Shown: positions 1 to 6,095 of the stretch, one piece after another
Layout: each line of letters begins with the position of its first letter
Numbering within the stretch: position 1 is the first letter of the stretch
Source: Dehalococcoidia bacterium
Lineage (GTDB): Bacteria; Chloroflexota; Dehalococcoidia; SZUA-161
Direction of reading: 5' to 3'
Length of the DNA: 6,095 bases
NCBI GenBank assembly: GCA_004376205.1
Contig: SOKG01000246.1
Coordinates: 1-6,095 of the forward strand
Program-made: the position numbers and the translations under genes
The notes under the pieces: model-generated
Told to the model about the DNA's origin: nothing
Database searches by the model: none
What the model saw: the letters and a program-made list of their open reading frames with translations, nothing else

Positions 1-1
1 T

Positions 2-1828
2 TCATGATTCGCTGGTGAGCGCCTGCCCTTCAGGGCTTGCTGCCGACTGGGGACCTCCCACGGGCAATGAGAAGCCGAAGGTCGAGCCTCTGCCTGCACG
101 GCTTTTTATCCATATCCGCCCTTTGTGAAGCTCCACCAGTGTCTTGCACAGGGCCAGCCCCAGACCAAGTCCGCTCAAGCGCTCCATATCACTCTCCTTA
201 CGGTGATAGGGGTTGAATATCCGCTGCCGGTCTTCCTCGGCTATCCCCGAACCGGTATCCTTAACCTCCACTACCAGGTTCCCATCCTCTTGCCTTGCTC
301 TTAAAGTGATCTTCCCTCCCGCAGGGGTGAATTTGAAGGCATTGCTGAGCAGATTCAGCACAATCTGCCGTAACCTGACCCTATCAGCCCAGACCGGGGG
401 CAGTGAAGGGGGCAGCTTCAAGACCAGGGATTGCTCGCGGCTCGCACGTACTGGAGCCACATCGTCAACCACTTCCCGAATCAGCTGTAGCACATCTACC
501 TGTTCGGGCTTTATCTGGAGCATGCCTATCTCACCTCTTGCCAGGTCGAGAAGCTCATCGATCCTGCTGTTCAGGTTAGCGGCGCCCCGCTCGATGTTCT
601 TAGCTACTCTCAACAAGGTTTCATCTTTGAGTTGAGAAGTCAGTGTTTGGCTTGACATCACCACTGGAGTGAGCGGGGTTTTCAGCTCGTGCGCCAGCGC
701 GCTGGTGAACTCGATTCTTCTCTTCATTTCCTCTTCCAACTGCTCGCGCAGTGCTTTTTCCTGTTGGTAAAGCTGCTGAAGTTGTTCATTGGCCTTTGCT
801 ATTTGGCGAGTGCGTTTCTCCACCTGCTCCTCAAGGTGCTGGCGGTATCTTGCCAGTTCCTGCGCCACTCGCTTGCGCTCGGTGATGTCAACCCAGTTTG
901 CCAAGCAATACCTTAACCCTTCAGCCCCTCGTACCGGTGTAGAGGTTATCTCGACCCAGAATCGTCGTCCCTTACTATTTTGAAAGACTTCCTCGCGTCT
1001 CTTAGTTCCTCTGCACATGGCGTCTTGTAACTGCTCAACGGTTTTCTGAGTAGTCTCCTCCGTCCACCAAGGGTACGGGGGCTTCCTGCCAACCAGTTCT
1101 GCGGAAGAGCAGCCAGTCAGCTTTTCCAGTGCTGGATTGACATAGACTATTGAAGTATCTGGATTGATAACCAGTATAGGGTTGGAGGAATTACGCAGGA
1201 GACTCGAATTGAACTCCACGCTCGCCCGCAGTGCTTCCTCCGCCTCCCTGCGCTGGGCACTTTGAATAGTCTCCCATTTGCCTTCCCGACGGATAAGAGC
1301 ATATCGATGATTGTCGACCACATCTATTATCTCCGACGCACCACACTTATGAAGAGAATAAGTACAAATGGCGATCATCCGGTAGTTGCCAATGACATTG
1401 TCTATCTCCGCTTCATACTCAATGAATTCCCTCCATTGCCTTTCCTCAAGCCAAAAAGTGTCGCCGGCAACTCGAAGGCCTTCAAACCCTCTTTTCACAG
1501 CTTCGTTCTCTTTGTTGACCCAACCATCCAAAACCATGTCTGGGTGGAACTTCCCCGATTTAGTGTACCACTCGCTGGCGTCGAGTATCTCTATCTGCCC
1601 CTTATTAATGTAGTCGTCTAGATTCCTTACCGCCTTCCGCAGTGCTGCCTTCGCCGCTTCTACTGGCATGGGTTCTGAAGTGACCCACATGCAGAATTCA
1701 TTATGTCGCAGTCCCGCCTTGAAATAGGGCACGAGAATCTCTAGCAAGTCCCTTGTGGTCTCGTAAAACAAACAGAGGTTGGTGCCCCAGGGGACATCAC
1801 CGACAACATCGATCCCCGTTTTCCTCAT
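2..1828 (-). CDS. Soluble sensor histidine kinase, MEDS-PAS-HisKA-HATPase
   Basis: A 608-residue, probably cytoplasmic two-component sensor kinase that autophosphorylates on histidine and passes phosphate to an unseen response regulator. Residues 1-180 match the MEDS domain (DcmR/methanogen-type sensory domain), seen in WGTNLCLFYE (14-23), the YFKAGL stretch (35-40) and MWVTSEP (47-53). A PAS domain covers about 204-320 and ends in the usual DITERKR. A coiled coil (about 320-370, EEQVEKRTRQIAKANEQL) leads to HisKA, with phospho-acceptor His380 in the H-box AHELKTP. The ATPase domain has the N-box (Asn492, Asn496), G1 box DTGSGIA (524-530), G2 box GLGLG (553-557) and a final GRGSTFGFSLP. No membrane segment is seen, so the signal is probably internal. 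The ATG is supported by AGGAGG four bases upstream. No receiver domain or regulator gene is in the window, so it is an orphan as far as visible. The ligand is unknown; family assignment is secure. Confidence 0.96.
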   Translation of the reverse strand: MRKTGIDVVGDVPWGTNLCLFYETTRDLLEILVPYFKAGLRHNEFCMWVTSEPMPVEAAKAALRKAVRNLDDYINKGQIEILDASEWYTKSGKFHPDMVLDGWVNKENEAVKRGFEGLRVAGDTFWLEERQWREFIEYEAEIDNVIGNYRMIAICTYSLHKCGASEIIDVVDNHRYALIRREGKWETIQSAQRREAEEALRASVEFNSSLLRNSSNPILVINPDTSIVYVNPALEKLTGCSSAELVGRKPPYPWWTEETTQKTVEQLQDAMCRGTKRREEVFQNSKGRRFWVEITSTPVRGAEGLRYCLANWVDITERKRVAQELARYRQHLEEQVEKRTRQIAKANEQLQQLYQQEKALREQLEEEMKRRIEFTSALAHELKTPLTPVVMSSQTLTSQLKDETLLRVAKNIERGAANLNSRIDELLDLARGEIGMLQIKPEQVDVLQLIREVVDDVAPVRASREQSLVLKLPPSLPPVWADRVRLRQIVLNLLSNAFKFTPAGGKITLRARQEDGNLVVEVKDTGSGIAEEDRQRIFNPYHRKESDMERLSGLGLGLALCKTLVELHKGRIWIKSRAGRGSTFGFSLPVGGPQSAASPEGQALTSES

Positions 1829-1832
1829 CTCC

Positions 1833-1838
1833 CCTCCT
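1833..1838 (-). promoter_or_regulatory. Strong ribosome binding site of the histidine kinase
   Basis: On the minus strand the sequence AGAGGAGGGGAG directly precedes the ATG at 1828. It contains a full AGGAGG Shine-Dalgarno core with a short four-base spacer; the overlapping GGGGAG may also pair. It fixes the start codon of the kinase and is the best ribosome binding site in the window. Confidence 0.75.
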
Positions 1839-2050
1839 CTACTGAGTGGAAAGTCTGGGCACTTGGCCTTCTAAAGCTGAATTGCTGGGCTGAGTCCTAA
1901 GATACAGCGCTATTCGAGCGTTATTGGACAGGACGAATGCTTTCTCCTAAGTCGACCGCACCCGTACCTGCTACCAGGGGCTACCCGTCAACGGAGCAGT
2001 GCGAAAGGTGACAACCAGATGGTCGTGAATCGCTCATGTCGCGTCCTACT

Positions 2051-2079
2051 TTCTTACCCGATTTATGCCCATTTGTCAA
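2051..2079 (-). promoter_or_regulatory. Possible sigma-70-type promoter for the histidine kinase
   Basis: A perfect -35 box TTGACA lies on the minus strand at 2079-2074, followed after 17 bases by TAAGAA (2056-2051), which matches only three of six -10 positions. A transcript would carry a leader of about 220 bases before the kinase ATG at 1828. The location, between the repeat element and the kinase, is right for an independent promoter. The -10 box is poor and a single TTGACA can occur by chance, so this is a candidate only. Confidence 0.25.
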
Positions 2080-2106
2080 GCTATTACAAAGAGCAGCTTC
2101 CCTTTT

Positions 2107-2241
2107 GATCCCCCTCCCGCCAGGGGAGGGAGGATTGCGCATTCCTCTCCCTTCAAGGAAGAGGGCAGAGCCTGTCCTGAGCGGAGCCGAAGGGTGAGGG
2201 TGAATTCCCCCTCCCCTCGATCCCTTCTCTCCAGGGGAGGA
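2107..2241. repeat. GC-rich multi-hairpin dispersed repeat element (MITE/REP-like)
   Basis: This non-coding stretch holds three inverted repeats in a row. The first is CCCTCCC/GGGAGGG (2112-2118 and 2124-2130, loop GCCAG). The second is CCTCTCCCTT/AAGGAAGAGG (2144-2153 and 2155-2164, one mismatch, nearly no loop). The third is CCTCCCCT/AGGGGAGG (2210-2217 and 2233-2240, 15-base loop). Between the second and third lies GCCTGTCCTGAGCGGAGCC followed by GAAGGGTGAGGG (2170-2200). From memory, this kind of block recurs many times in environmental genomes, notably Chloroflexota, and yields the spurious peptide CPERSRR, which one short plus-strand reading frame here also gives. It lies downstream of pilT and upstream of the kinase. 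It has no open frame for a transposase. Whether it moves, ends transcription or protects mRNA cannot be told from one copy. Confidence 0.7.
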
Positions 2242-2275
2242 GACTTACCGTGAGCAACCTAGTGGAGAAAAAGCC

Positions 2276-3331
2276 TCAAGCACGCAGGCGCTGGAGCTCA
2301 CCAGGCTTGCTGCTTCTCATCAATGCTTCCTCTGCAGTGACCGTACCTGACCTGACAAGGTCTTGTAAAGCCTGGTCCATAGTCTGCATGCCATATTGCC
2401 TGCCAGTCTGCAAATAGGTGGGAATTTGGTCGGTCCTACCATCCCGGACGAGATTACGTATGGCGTCAGTGGCAATCATAATCTCGAAGGCAGCTATTCT
2501 TCCCCTGCCTCCAGCTCTGGGCAGAAGAAGCTGCGAGAGCACACCTTCCAACACCAGCGATAGCTGAAATCGGATTTGCTCCTGTTGGTAGGCAGGGAAA
2601 ACGTCAACTATGCGATCAATGGTTTGAGGAGCGTTCACAGTGTGCACTGTGCTCAATACCAAGTGACCTGTCTCTGCAGCGGTGATCGCCGTAGATATCG
2701 TGTCCAGATCCCGCATCTCCCCAACAAGGATCACGTCAGGGTCCTGCCGAAGAGTGTGTCGCAAAGCAATAGAATAGGACTTGAAGTCATCCCCGAGGTC
2801 GCGCTGGGCAATTATGCACTTGTCATTGTGATACACGAACTCGATCGGATCCTCGATGGTGATCACGTTTCGTGTATCGCTCTTGTTCAGGTGGTCAATC
2901 ATGGTAGCTAAAGTGGTGGACTTGCCGCTTCCAGTCGGGCCAGTTACCAATACCAGGCCTTTTGTCTTAAGCGCCAGATCCTTACACACAGGAGGCAGTC
3001 CAAATTCATCTATGGTTGGGACTTTGAGCGATACGTGTCGGATGGCGAGGCTGATCGTCCCTCGCTGAAAGAAGGCATTGACTCTGAAACGAGCTAGCCC
3101 CGCGAGACTGTAAGCCAGATCCAGCTCCAGCTCACTGTAGAAGCCCTCCCTTTGGCTCTCGGTGGTTACAAGTTCAAGTGCTTCTTTTACATATTGCGGC
3201 GTGACCCCAGGCATCTCTTCTAAAGCCTTCAGGGCACCATCAATGCGAAGGACTGGTGGGCTCGGCACCCTCAGATGTAGGTCCGATGCTCCTTTCTCTA
3301 CCATCAGGTGCAATAGCTCGTTAATATCCAT
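2276..3331 (-). CDS. pilT: Type IV pilus retraction ATPase PilT
   Basis: A 351-residue secretion-type hexameric ATPase that depolymerises type IV pili at the inner-membrane base and drives twitching motility. Numbered from the chosen ATG: an N-terminal PAS-like domain with the family opening MDINELLHLMVEKGASDLHL (1-20), Walker A GPTGSGKST (131-139), Asp box ITIEDPIEF (157-165), Walker B DPDVILVGEMRD (197-208), and His box TGHLVLSTVHT (221-231). The C-terminal AIRNLVRDG (290-298) is the PilT-specific AIRNLIRE-type motif, arguing against PilB. Length is normal. A TTG 36 bases upstream is in frame, but the ATG begins at the conserved family start and has AAAGGCAGG (3340-3348) eight bases ahead, so I prefer it. 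It starts 17 bases after the diguanylate cyclase stop, so the two are very likely one operon. No pilB, pilC or pilM-Q genes are in view. Confidence 0.96.
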   Translation of the reverse strand: MDINELLHLMVEKGASDLHLRVPSPPVLRIDGALKALEEMPGVTPQYVKEALELVTTESQREGFYSELELDLAYSLAGLARFRVNAFFQRGTISLAIRHVSLKVPTIDEFGLPPVCKDLALKTKGLVLVTGPTGSGKSTTLATMIDHLNKSDTRNVITIEDPIEFVYHNDKCIIAQRDLGDDFKSYSIALRHTLRQDPDVILVGEMRDLDTISTAITAAETGHLVLSTVHTVNAPQTIDRIVDVFPAYQQEQIRFQLSLVLEGVLSQLLLPRAGGRGRIAAFEIMIATDAIRNLVRDGRTDQIPTYLQTGRQYGMQTMDQALQDLVRSGTVTAEEALMRSSKPGELQRLRA

Positions 3332-3339
3332 GCTAAGAA

Positions 3340-3348
3340 CCTGCCTTT
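3340..3348 (-). promoter_or_regulatory. Ribosome binding site of pilT in the 17-base junction
   Basis: AAAGGCAGG on the minus strand lies immediately after the cyclase stop codon (TAG, 3351-3349) and eight bases before the pilT ATG at 3331. Ribosomes ending on the cyclase would cover this site, so translational coupling is plausible. The site decides for the ATG at 3331 over the in-frame TTG at 3367, which would overlap the cyclase gene. Confidence 0.6.
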
Positions 3349-5247
3349 CTAGTATGAGAAGACACAAAGCTGGTTTTTGCCGCCTCTCTTGGCGCTATAC
3401 ATAGCCTCATCTACCCTTTGTAGAAGCTGCGTGACATCAGAAGCATGAGCCGGACATGACGCTATGCCCACGCTTATGGTAATTCTCACCTCTTCGCCAT
3501 CTATCTTTGGCCGATACCTCTCCACCTGAGATCTGATCCTCTCGCCAATCTTGCCCGCGCCCTTGCTGCTGGTCTCAGGTGTGAGTAACATAAACTCATC
3601 CCCTCCCCATCGAGCTGCAACGTCCGAGGTGCGTGTGTTGACTTTGATGATGCTTCCAAGCCCCTTCAAAATACCATCTCCCTCATGATGGCCAAAACGG
3701 TCGTTTATCGCCTTCAGCCCGTCCAAATCGATCATCATCAGCGATACAGAGCCATTACTTCTCTCGGCACGGCTAAGCTCTCGCTCTACCTGCTCCATTA
3801 GATATCGACGGTTATAAAGGCCAGTCAAACCGTCGGTAGATGCAAGTTCCAGTGCCTGCTCATATAGCTGCGCATTATCGACCGCCATACCTATTTGATT
3901 GGCTATGGTACTAAGCAACTTCACCTCTCGATCGGGGAATTTGCGCGACCTGTAGCTGCCAACACCCATCACCCCCAGAACCTTATCTTTCGCCACGATC
4001 GGTACAGCAGCAAAAGACTGAATGCCTTCTTCTTCTGCCCCCATACGCGTAAGTCTGGGATCAGCAGCGACATCCTCCACTACGAATGGCTTCTTTGAAA
4101 GGGCCTCCTGACCCGTAAATCCCTCATCAACCATCAGCCCCCCTACCTTCCCAACAAATTCCGCAGACGTCCCTCTATAAGCCTTGAGAACCAACTCATC
4201 AGTCTGTTTATCAAGCAAGAATATCCCACCCGCCTCTATCTCCGTTACCCCCAGCACCCTCTCCAGGACGCTGTCCAGCAACTCCGGTAGGTTCAGAGTC
4301 TGGCTCACCGCAGTCCCAACATTGAACAGCGTCTCGATCTGCCTGGTATAGTCCAGGACCTCTGTCTCAATCCTCTTCCTCTCAGTAATGTCCGTAAGCG
4401 TTCCCAACACCGACCGCTTTCCCTTGTATTGGATGGAAGTGATCCTGTCCAAAACCCAAACAGTCTCCAAATCCTTTCTTATCAATCTGAACTCATAAGG
4501 CGAGCTACTCTGCCCTTTCAGAACCTCTATAGCTTTCGCTCTGACTGATTCTCTATCCTCAGGGTGAACGTATTCGAGAGAATATGTCCCTAACAGTTCA
4601 TCGCTTCTGTAGCCCGATATCTCCTCGAACAAGCGATTGACATATTGGAGGCGTCCATCCTGCAAGAGGTATATCCCCGTTGTAGCGGTCTCCAGCATTC
4701 CTCTTGACAGTTCCTCGCTCCCCCGCACTGCATCCTCAGCCCGCTTGCGCTCGGTGACGTCTCTTATGACAGCAACCAGGGTTTTTGAGTTACCCTGAGC
4801 ATCCTTTATGACTGAAGCTGTAAAACTGACCGGAATCTCCCTGCCATCTTTGGTGATGACATCCATATCAACGGGTTCAGTACTGCCTCCGCTTATGACC
4901 TTTTTCAGGATTTTCCTGGCCTTCTCTCTGTCTTTTGATTCACGGTATGTTGGCAGCTCAAGAGCAGATGTACCAATCATCTCCCCTGCCTTGTAGCCTA
5001 ATAGTCTTGCACACGCTTCATTCATGTAGGTTAGTTTGCCATCCATATTGACTAGCATGACGCCGTCAGGCATTTGTTCGATGGCGGCGGATGTCACAAG
5101 TCCACGCTCAAGCAGCGCCTCCTCCGTCCACTTGCTACCAGCCTCCAGCTTCCCCAGTTCCGCGATACGCTTGTGCAGGGCTTCCAGCTTCTCAACGAGC
5201 TGTTTCTTCGTCTTCTCTGCGTACTTCTTCTCTATTTCACTACCCAT
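3349..5247 (-). CDS. Diguanylate cyclase, PAS-PAS-GAF-GGDEF
   Basis: A 632-residue soluble multi-sensor enzyme that would make c-di-GMP from two GTP. Numbered from the chosen ATG: a charged coiled coil (about 1-45), PAS 1 (about 50-168, ending DVTERKR), PAS 2 (about 176-293, ending DITERKR), GAF (about 314-459, with the FAAVPIVAKDKVLGVMGVGS core), and GGDEF (about 467-629). The active site reads GGDEF at 548-552. Metal ligand Asp507 and nucleotide-contacting Asn515 and Asp524 are present in the DLDGLKAINDRFGHHEGD block. An inhibitory I-site RTSD (539-542) lies exactly five residues before GGDEF, so product inhibition is expected. No EAL or HD-GYP domain follows. An in-frame TTG at 5304 would add 19 residues rich in Arg and Trp and unlike the family; it lies upstream of the predicted transcription start, so I chose the ATG at 5247. 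The pilT gene follows after 17 bases, suggesting c-di-GMP output tied to pili. Ligands of PAS and GAF are unknown. Confidence 0.96.
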   Translation of the reverse strand: MGSEIEKKYAEKTKKQLVEKLEALHKRIAELGKLEAGSKWTEEALLERGLVTSAAIEQMPDGVMLVNMDGKLTYMNEACARLLGYKAGEMIGTSALELPTYRESKDREKARKILKKVISGGSTEPVDMDVITKDGREIPVSFTASVIKDAQGNSKTLVAVIRDVTERKRAEDAVRGSEELSRGMLETATTGIYLLQDGRLQYVNRLFEEISGYRSDELLGTYSLEYVHPEDRESVRAKAIEVLKGQSSSPYEFRLIRKDLETVWVLDRITSIQYKGKRSVLGTLTDITERKRIETEVLDYTRQIETLFNVGTAVSQTLNLPELLDSVLERVLGVTEIEAGGIFLLDKQTDELVLKAYRGTSAEFVGKVGGLMVDEGFTGQEALSKKPFVVEDVAADPRLTRMGAEEEGIQSFAAVPIVAKDKVLGVMGVGSYRSRKFPDREVKLLSTIANQIGMAVDNAQLYEQALELASTDGLTGLYNRRYLMEQVERELSRAERSNGSVSLMMIDLDGLKAINDRFGHHEGDGILKGLGSIIKVNTRTSDVAARWGGDEFMLLTPETSSKGAGKIGERIRSQVERYRPKIDGEEVRITISVGIASCPAHASDVTQLLQRVDEAMYSAKRGGKNQLCVFSY

Positions 5248-5457
5248 GGCCCTGCCCAGCCCCCAAGCAAGAGCGGCACGCCAAAATACAACCCTACAAC
5301 GCAAATCATATCAAAAACACCAAGCCAACACAACGACACAAAAGTACTGGAGGGGGCTTACTAAAGTAATATAGGGCGGACCCATAATCATCAGCTAAAT
5401 ACCCAATACCTCTTTCATGCTGAGTGCCAGCCACTTTGCAGTCACTCCAAAGGTAGC
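5248..5457. other. Non-coding gap upstream of the diguanylate cyclase
   Basis: The cyclase-proximal part holds a G-rich but poor ribosome binding stretch (GGGCAGGG just before the ATG at 5247) and the extended -10 promoter at 5305-5333. The distal part (5395-5457) is the still-open tail of the amidase remnant beyond its TAA. The short plus-strand frames crossing 5036-5374 are antisense shadows of the cyclase N-terminus. I see no convincing terminator between the remnants and the promoter. Confidence 0.6.
5305..5333 (-). promoter_or_regulatory. Extended -10 promoter of the cyclase-pilT operon
   Basis: On the minus strand TTGTGT (5333-5328) is followed after 17 bases by TATGAT (5310-5305), which matches five of six -10 positions. 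The bases TGA directly before it supply the TGn extended -10 element, which can compensate for the weak -35. Transcription would begin near 5298, giving a leader of about 50 bases before the ATG at 5247. The stretch is AT-rich compared with its surroundings. This is a sequence-only prediction. Confidence 0.5.
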
Positions 5458-5730
5458 TTACTCAAAGGCGGTTGCCGCTCTACATACAGTGACTTCGTGA
5501 TAAGGTCGACCCACAATCTGAAGCCCCACGGGCAGGCCGTCTTCAGTCCACCCAGCAGGAACAGAAGCCGCTGGCTGACCCGTTAAGCTGAAAACGAGGA
5601 TGAAAGGGAGCCATTTCAAGAAATCGGCGGGGTCTGCAATGACCACCGGGGGAGGAAGGGCGGCAAGGGTAGGGGTTAGAAGCAGGTCGTAAATCTGGAA
5701 AAACTTTCCCTTCTTGACTGCAAGCTCCTG
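5458..5730 (-). pseudogene. C-terminal remnant of an amidase-signature (GatA-like) protein
   Basis: This frame encodes about 91 residues resembling only the C-terminal fifth of amidase-signature hydrolases, which are normally 450-500 residues long. Recognisable pieces are YDLLLTPTLAALPPP, then FSLTGQPAASVPAG, then GLPVGLQIVGRP and a final ATAFE. The catalytic Ser-cisSer-Lys part is absent, so it cannot be an active enzyme. The frame is closed upstream by TAG (5733-5731) and downstream by TAA (5460-5458). After the TAA the frame stays open to 5395 and reads ATFGVTAKWL; family members commonly read AFEQAT here, so the TAA may be a CAA-to-TAA change. A GTG at 5646 could be called as a start by software but lies inside the conserved domain. 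It sits 30 bases beyond the decarboxylase remnant's stop. Family recognition is firm; decay is inferred. Confidence 0.75.
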
Positions 5731-5763
5731 CTATGGCTGGCACAAGATCGATAGCGTCAAGGG

Positions 5764-6095
5764 CTATGACAGCATCTGCAGGAATATGCCGGCGGCAACC
5801 GAGGTGGCGATAACCCCAGCCATGTTGGGCCCCATAGCATGCATCAACAGGAAGTTCGCAGGATTGGCTTCCTGCCCTAGTTTCTGTGCCACTCTGGCGG
5901 CCATAGGAACAGCAGAAACCCCGGCAGCGCCTATCAGCGGGTTTATAGGGTCCTTGCGGAACAGGTTCACGAACTTAGCCATCAGTACGCCGCCCGCAGT
6001 AGACACAGCGAAGGCTAGCGCCGCCAGCCCAATGATCGCCAGGGTTTGTGGCTTGAGCAAACCCTAGGCGGACATTACCGCTCCCACACATAGCC
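5764..6095 (-). pseudogene. C-terminal part of Na+-pumping decarboxylase beta subunit, with in-frame TAG
   Basis: The frame matches the C-terminus of the OadB/GcdB/MmdB family, the membrane subunit that couples biotin-linked decarboxylation to sodium export. Conserved pieces are STAGGVLMAKFVNLF, INPLIGAAGVSAVPMAARV and NFLLMHAMGPNMAGVI. Two hydrophobic stretches (about TLAIIGLAALAFAVSTAGGV and AGVIATSVAAGIFLQML) fit membrane helices. The family is about 375-430 residues; here about 108 codons are visible and the gene continues beyond the window. Reading upstream in the same frame gives LCVGAVMSA, then TAG at 6066-6064, then GLLKPQTL. Relatives read roughly GATMSAERFLTPQTL, so homology continues on both sides of the stop with no shift. 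A TTG at 6060 could be miscalled as a start. Explanations are a nonsense mutation, a sequencing or assembly error, or readthrough; I favour a pseudogene because the neighbouring amidase is also broken. The normal stop is TAG at 5766-5764. Confidence 0.7.

Larger units (their letters stand above)
1829..2275. other. Intergenic gap between pilT and the histidine kinase
   Basis: This is 447 bases without a believable gene. The pilT-proximal half contains the hairpin repeat at 2107-2241. The kinase-proximal half (1829-2106) has the kinase ribosome binding site and one candidate promoter. I found no tRNA, riboswitch-like fold or classic terminator with a long T run. The only open frame (plus strand, 2065-2253) runs straight through the repeat and is spurious. 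Confidence 0.7.

Noticed and set aside
213..635. Plus-strand 140-codon open frame
   Set aside because: It is Ser/Arg-rich and antisense to the kinase catalytic domain; it is a shadow of the real gene.
1894..1930. Hairpin AGCGCT-ATTCG-AGCGTT flanked by GTCC/GGAC upstream of the kinase
   Set aside because: On the minus-strand transcript the stem has an A-C mismatch and only about four firm inner pairs, so it is not distinguishable from chance.
2065..2253. Plus-strand open frame of 62 codons in the pilT-kinase gap
   Set aside because: It reads through the GC-rich repeat and contains the CPERSRR peptide typical of spurious translation of that repeat; no ribosome binding site was seen.
2257..2296. 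Possible terminator just after pilT
   Set aside because: The minus strand has GCCT, nine bases, AGGC, then TTTTT around the pilT stop, but the four-base stem overlaps the coding end and is too weak to call.
5543..5743. Minus-strand 66-codon frame overlapping the amidase remnant
   Set aside because: It is in a different frame from the recognisable amidase sequence and has a Pro/Ser/Arg-rich composition typical of a shadow frame.
5714..6067. Plus-strand 117-codon open frame
   Set aside because: It is antisense to the decarboxylase beta subunit, whose conserved motifs are clear on the minus strand.
1..6095. CRISPR array, tRNA or rRNA genes, prophage or defence genes
   Set aside because: No spaced direct repeats, cloverleaf or rRNA-like sequence was seen, and every intact coding region is explained by signalling or pilus functions.

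Overview
The window looks like a piece of a bacterial chromosome from an uncultured, environmental lineage. All genes I can support lie on the minus strand. The combination of a histidine kinase with an N-terminal MEDS domain, a PAS/GAF/GGDEF protein next to pilT, a sodium-pumping decarboxylase beta subunit, and a GC-rich dispersed repeat whose spurious translation contains 'CPERSRR' fits Chloroflexota (Dehalococcoidia- or Anaerolineae-like) best. That taxonomic guess is inference; there is no rRNA or marker gene here to settle it.

Layout in transcription order (right to left). 6095-5764: the C-terminal part of an OadB/GcdB-type decarboxylase beta subunit, running off the window edge and broken by an in-frame TAG at a position where the family normally has a sense codon. 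5730-5458: the C-terminal part of an amidase-signature (GatA-like) protein, bounded by in-frame stops on both sides, so another remnant. 5394-5248: a short non-coding gap holding a good extended -10 promoter. 5247-3349: a soluble PAS-PAS-GAF-GGDEF diguanylate cyclase with an intact active site and an intact inhibitory site. 3331-2276: pilT, the type IV pilus retraction ATPase, starting 17 bases after the cyclase stop. 2275-1829: a 447-base gap with a GC-rich, multi-hairpin repeat element. 1828-2: a soluble MEDS-PAS-HisKA-HATPase histidine kinase with a strong ribosome binding site and no response regulator in view.

The working part of the window is therefore a signalling and surface-motility module. 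The cyclase would sense something through its PAS and GAF domains and make c-di-GMP, and it appears co-transcribed with the motor that retracts type IV pili. The kinase sits downstream behind the repeat and probably has its own promoter. The right end (5395-6095) looks like decaying metabolic genes. I see no clearly new system; the best leads are the cyclase-pilT coupling, the in-frame stop codons in the right-hand remnants, and the repeat element.
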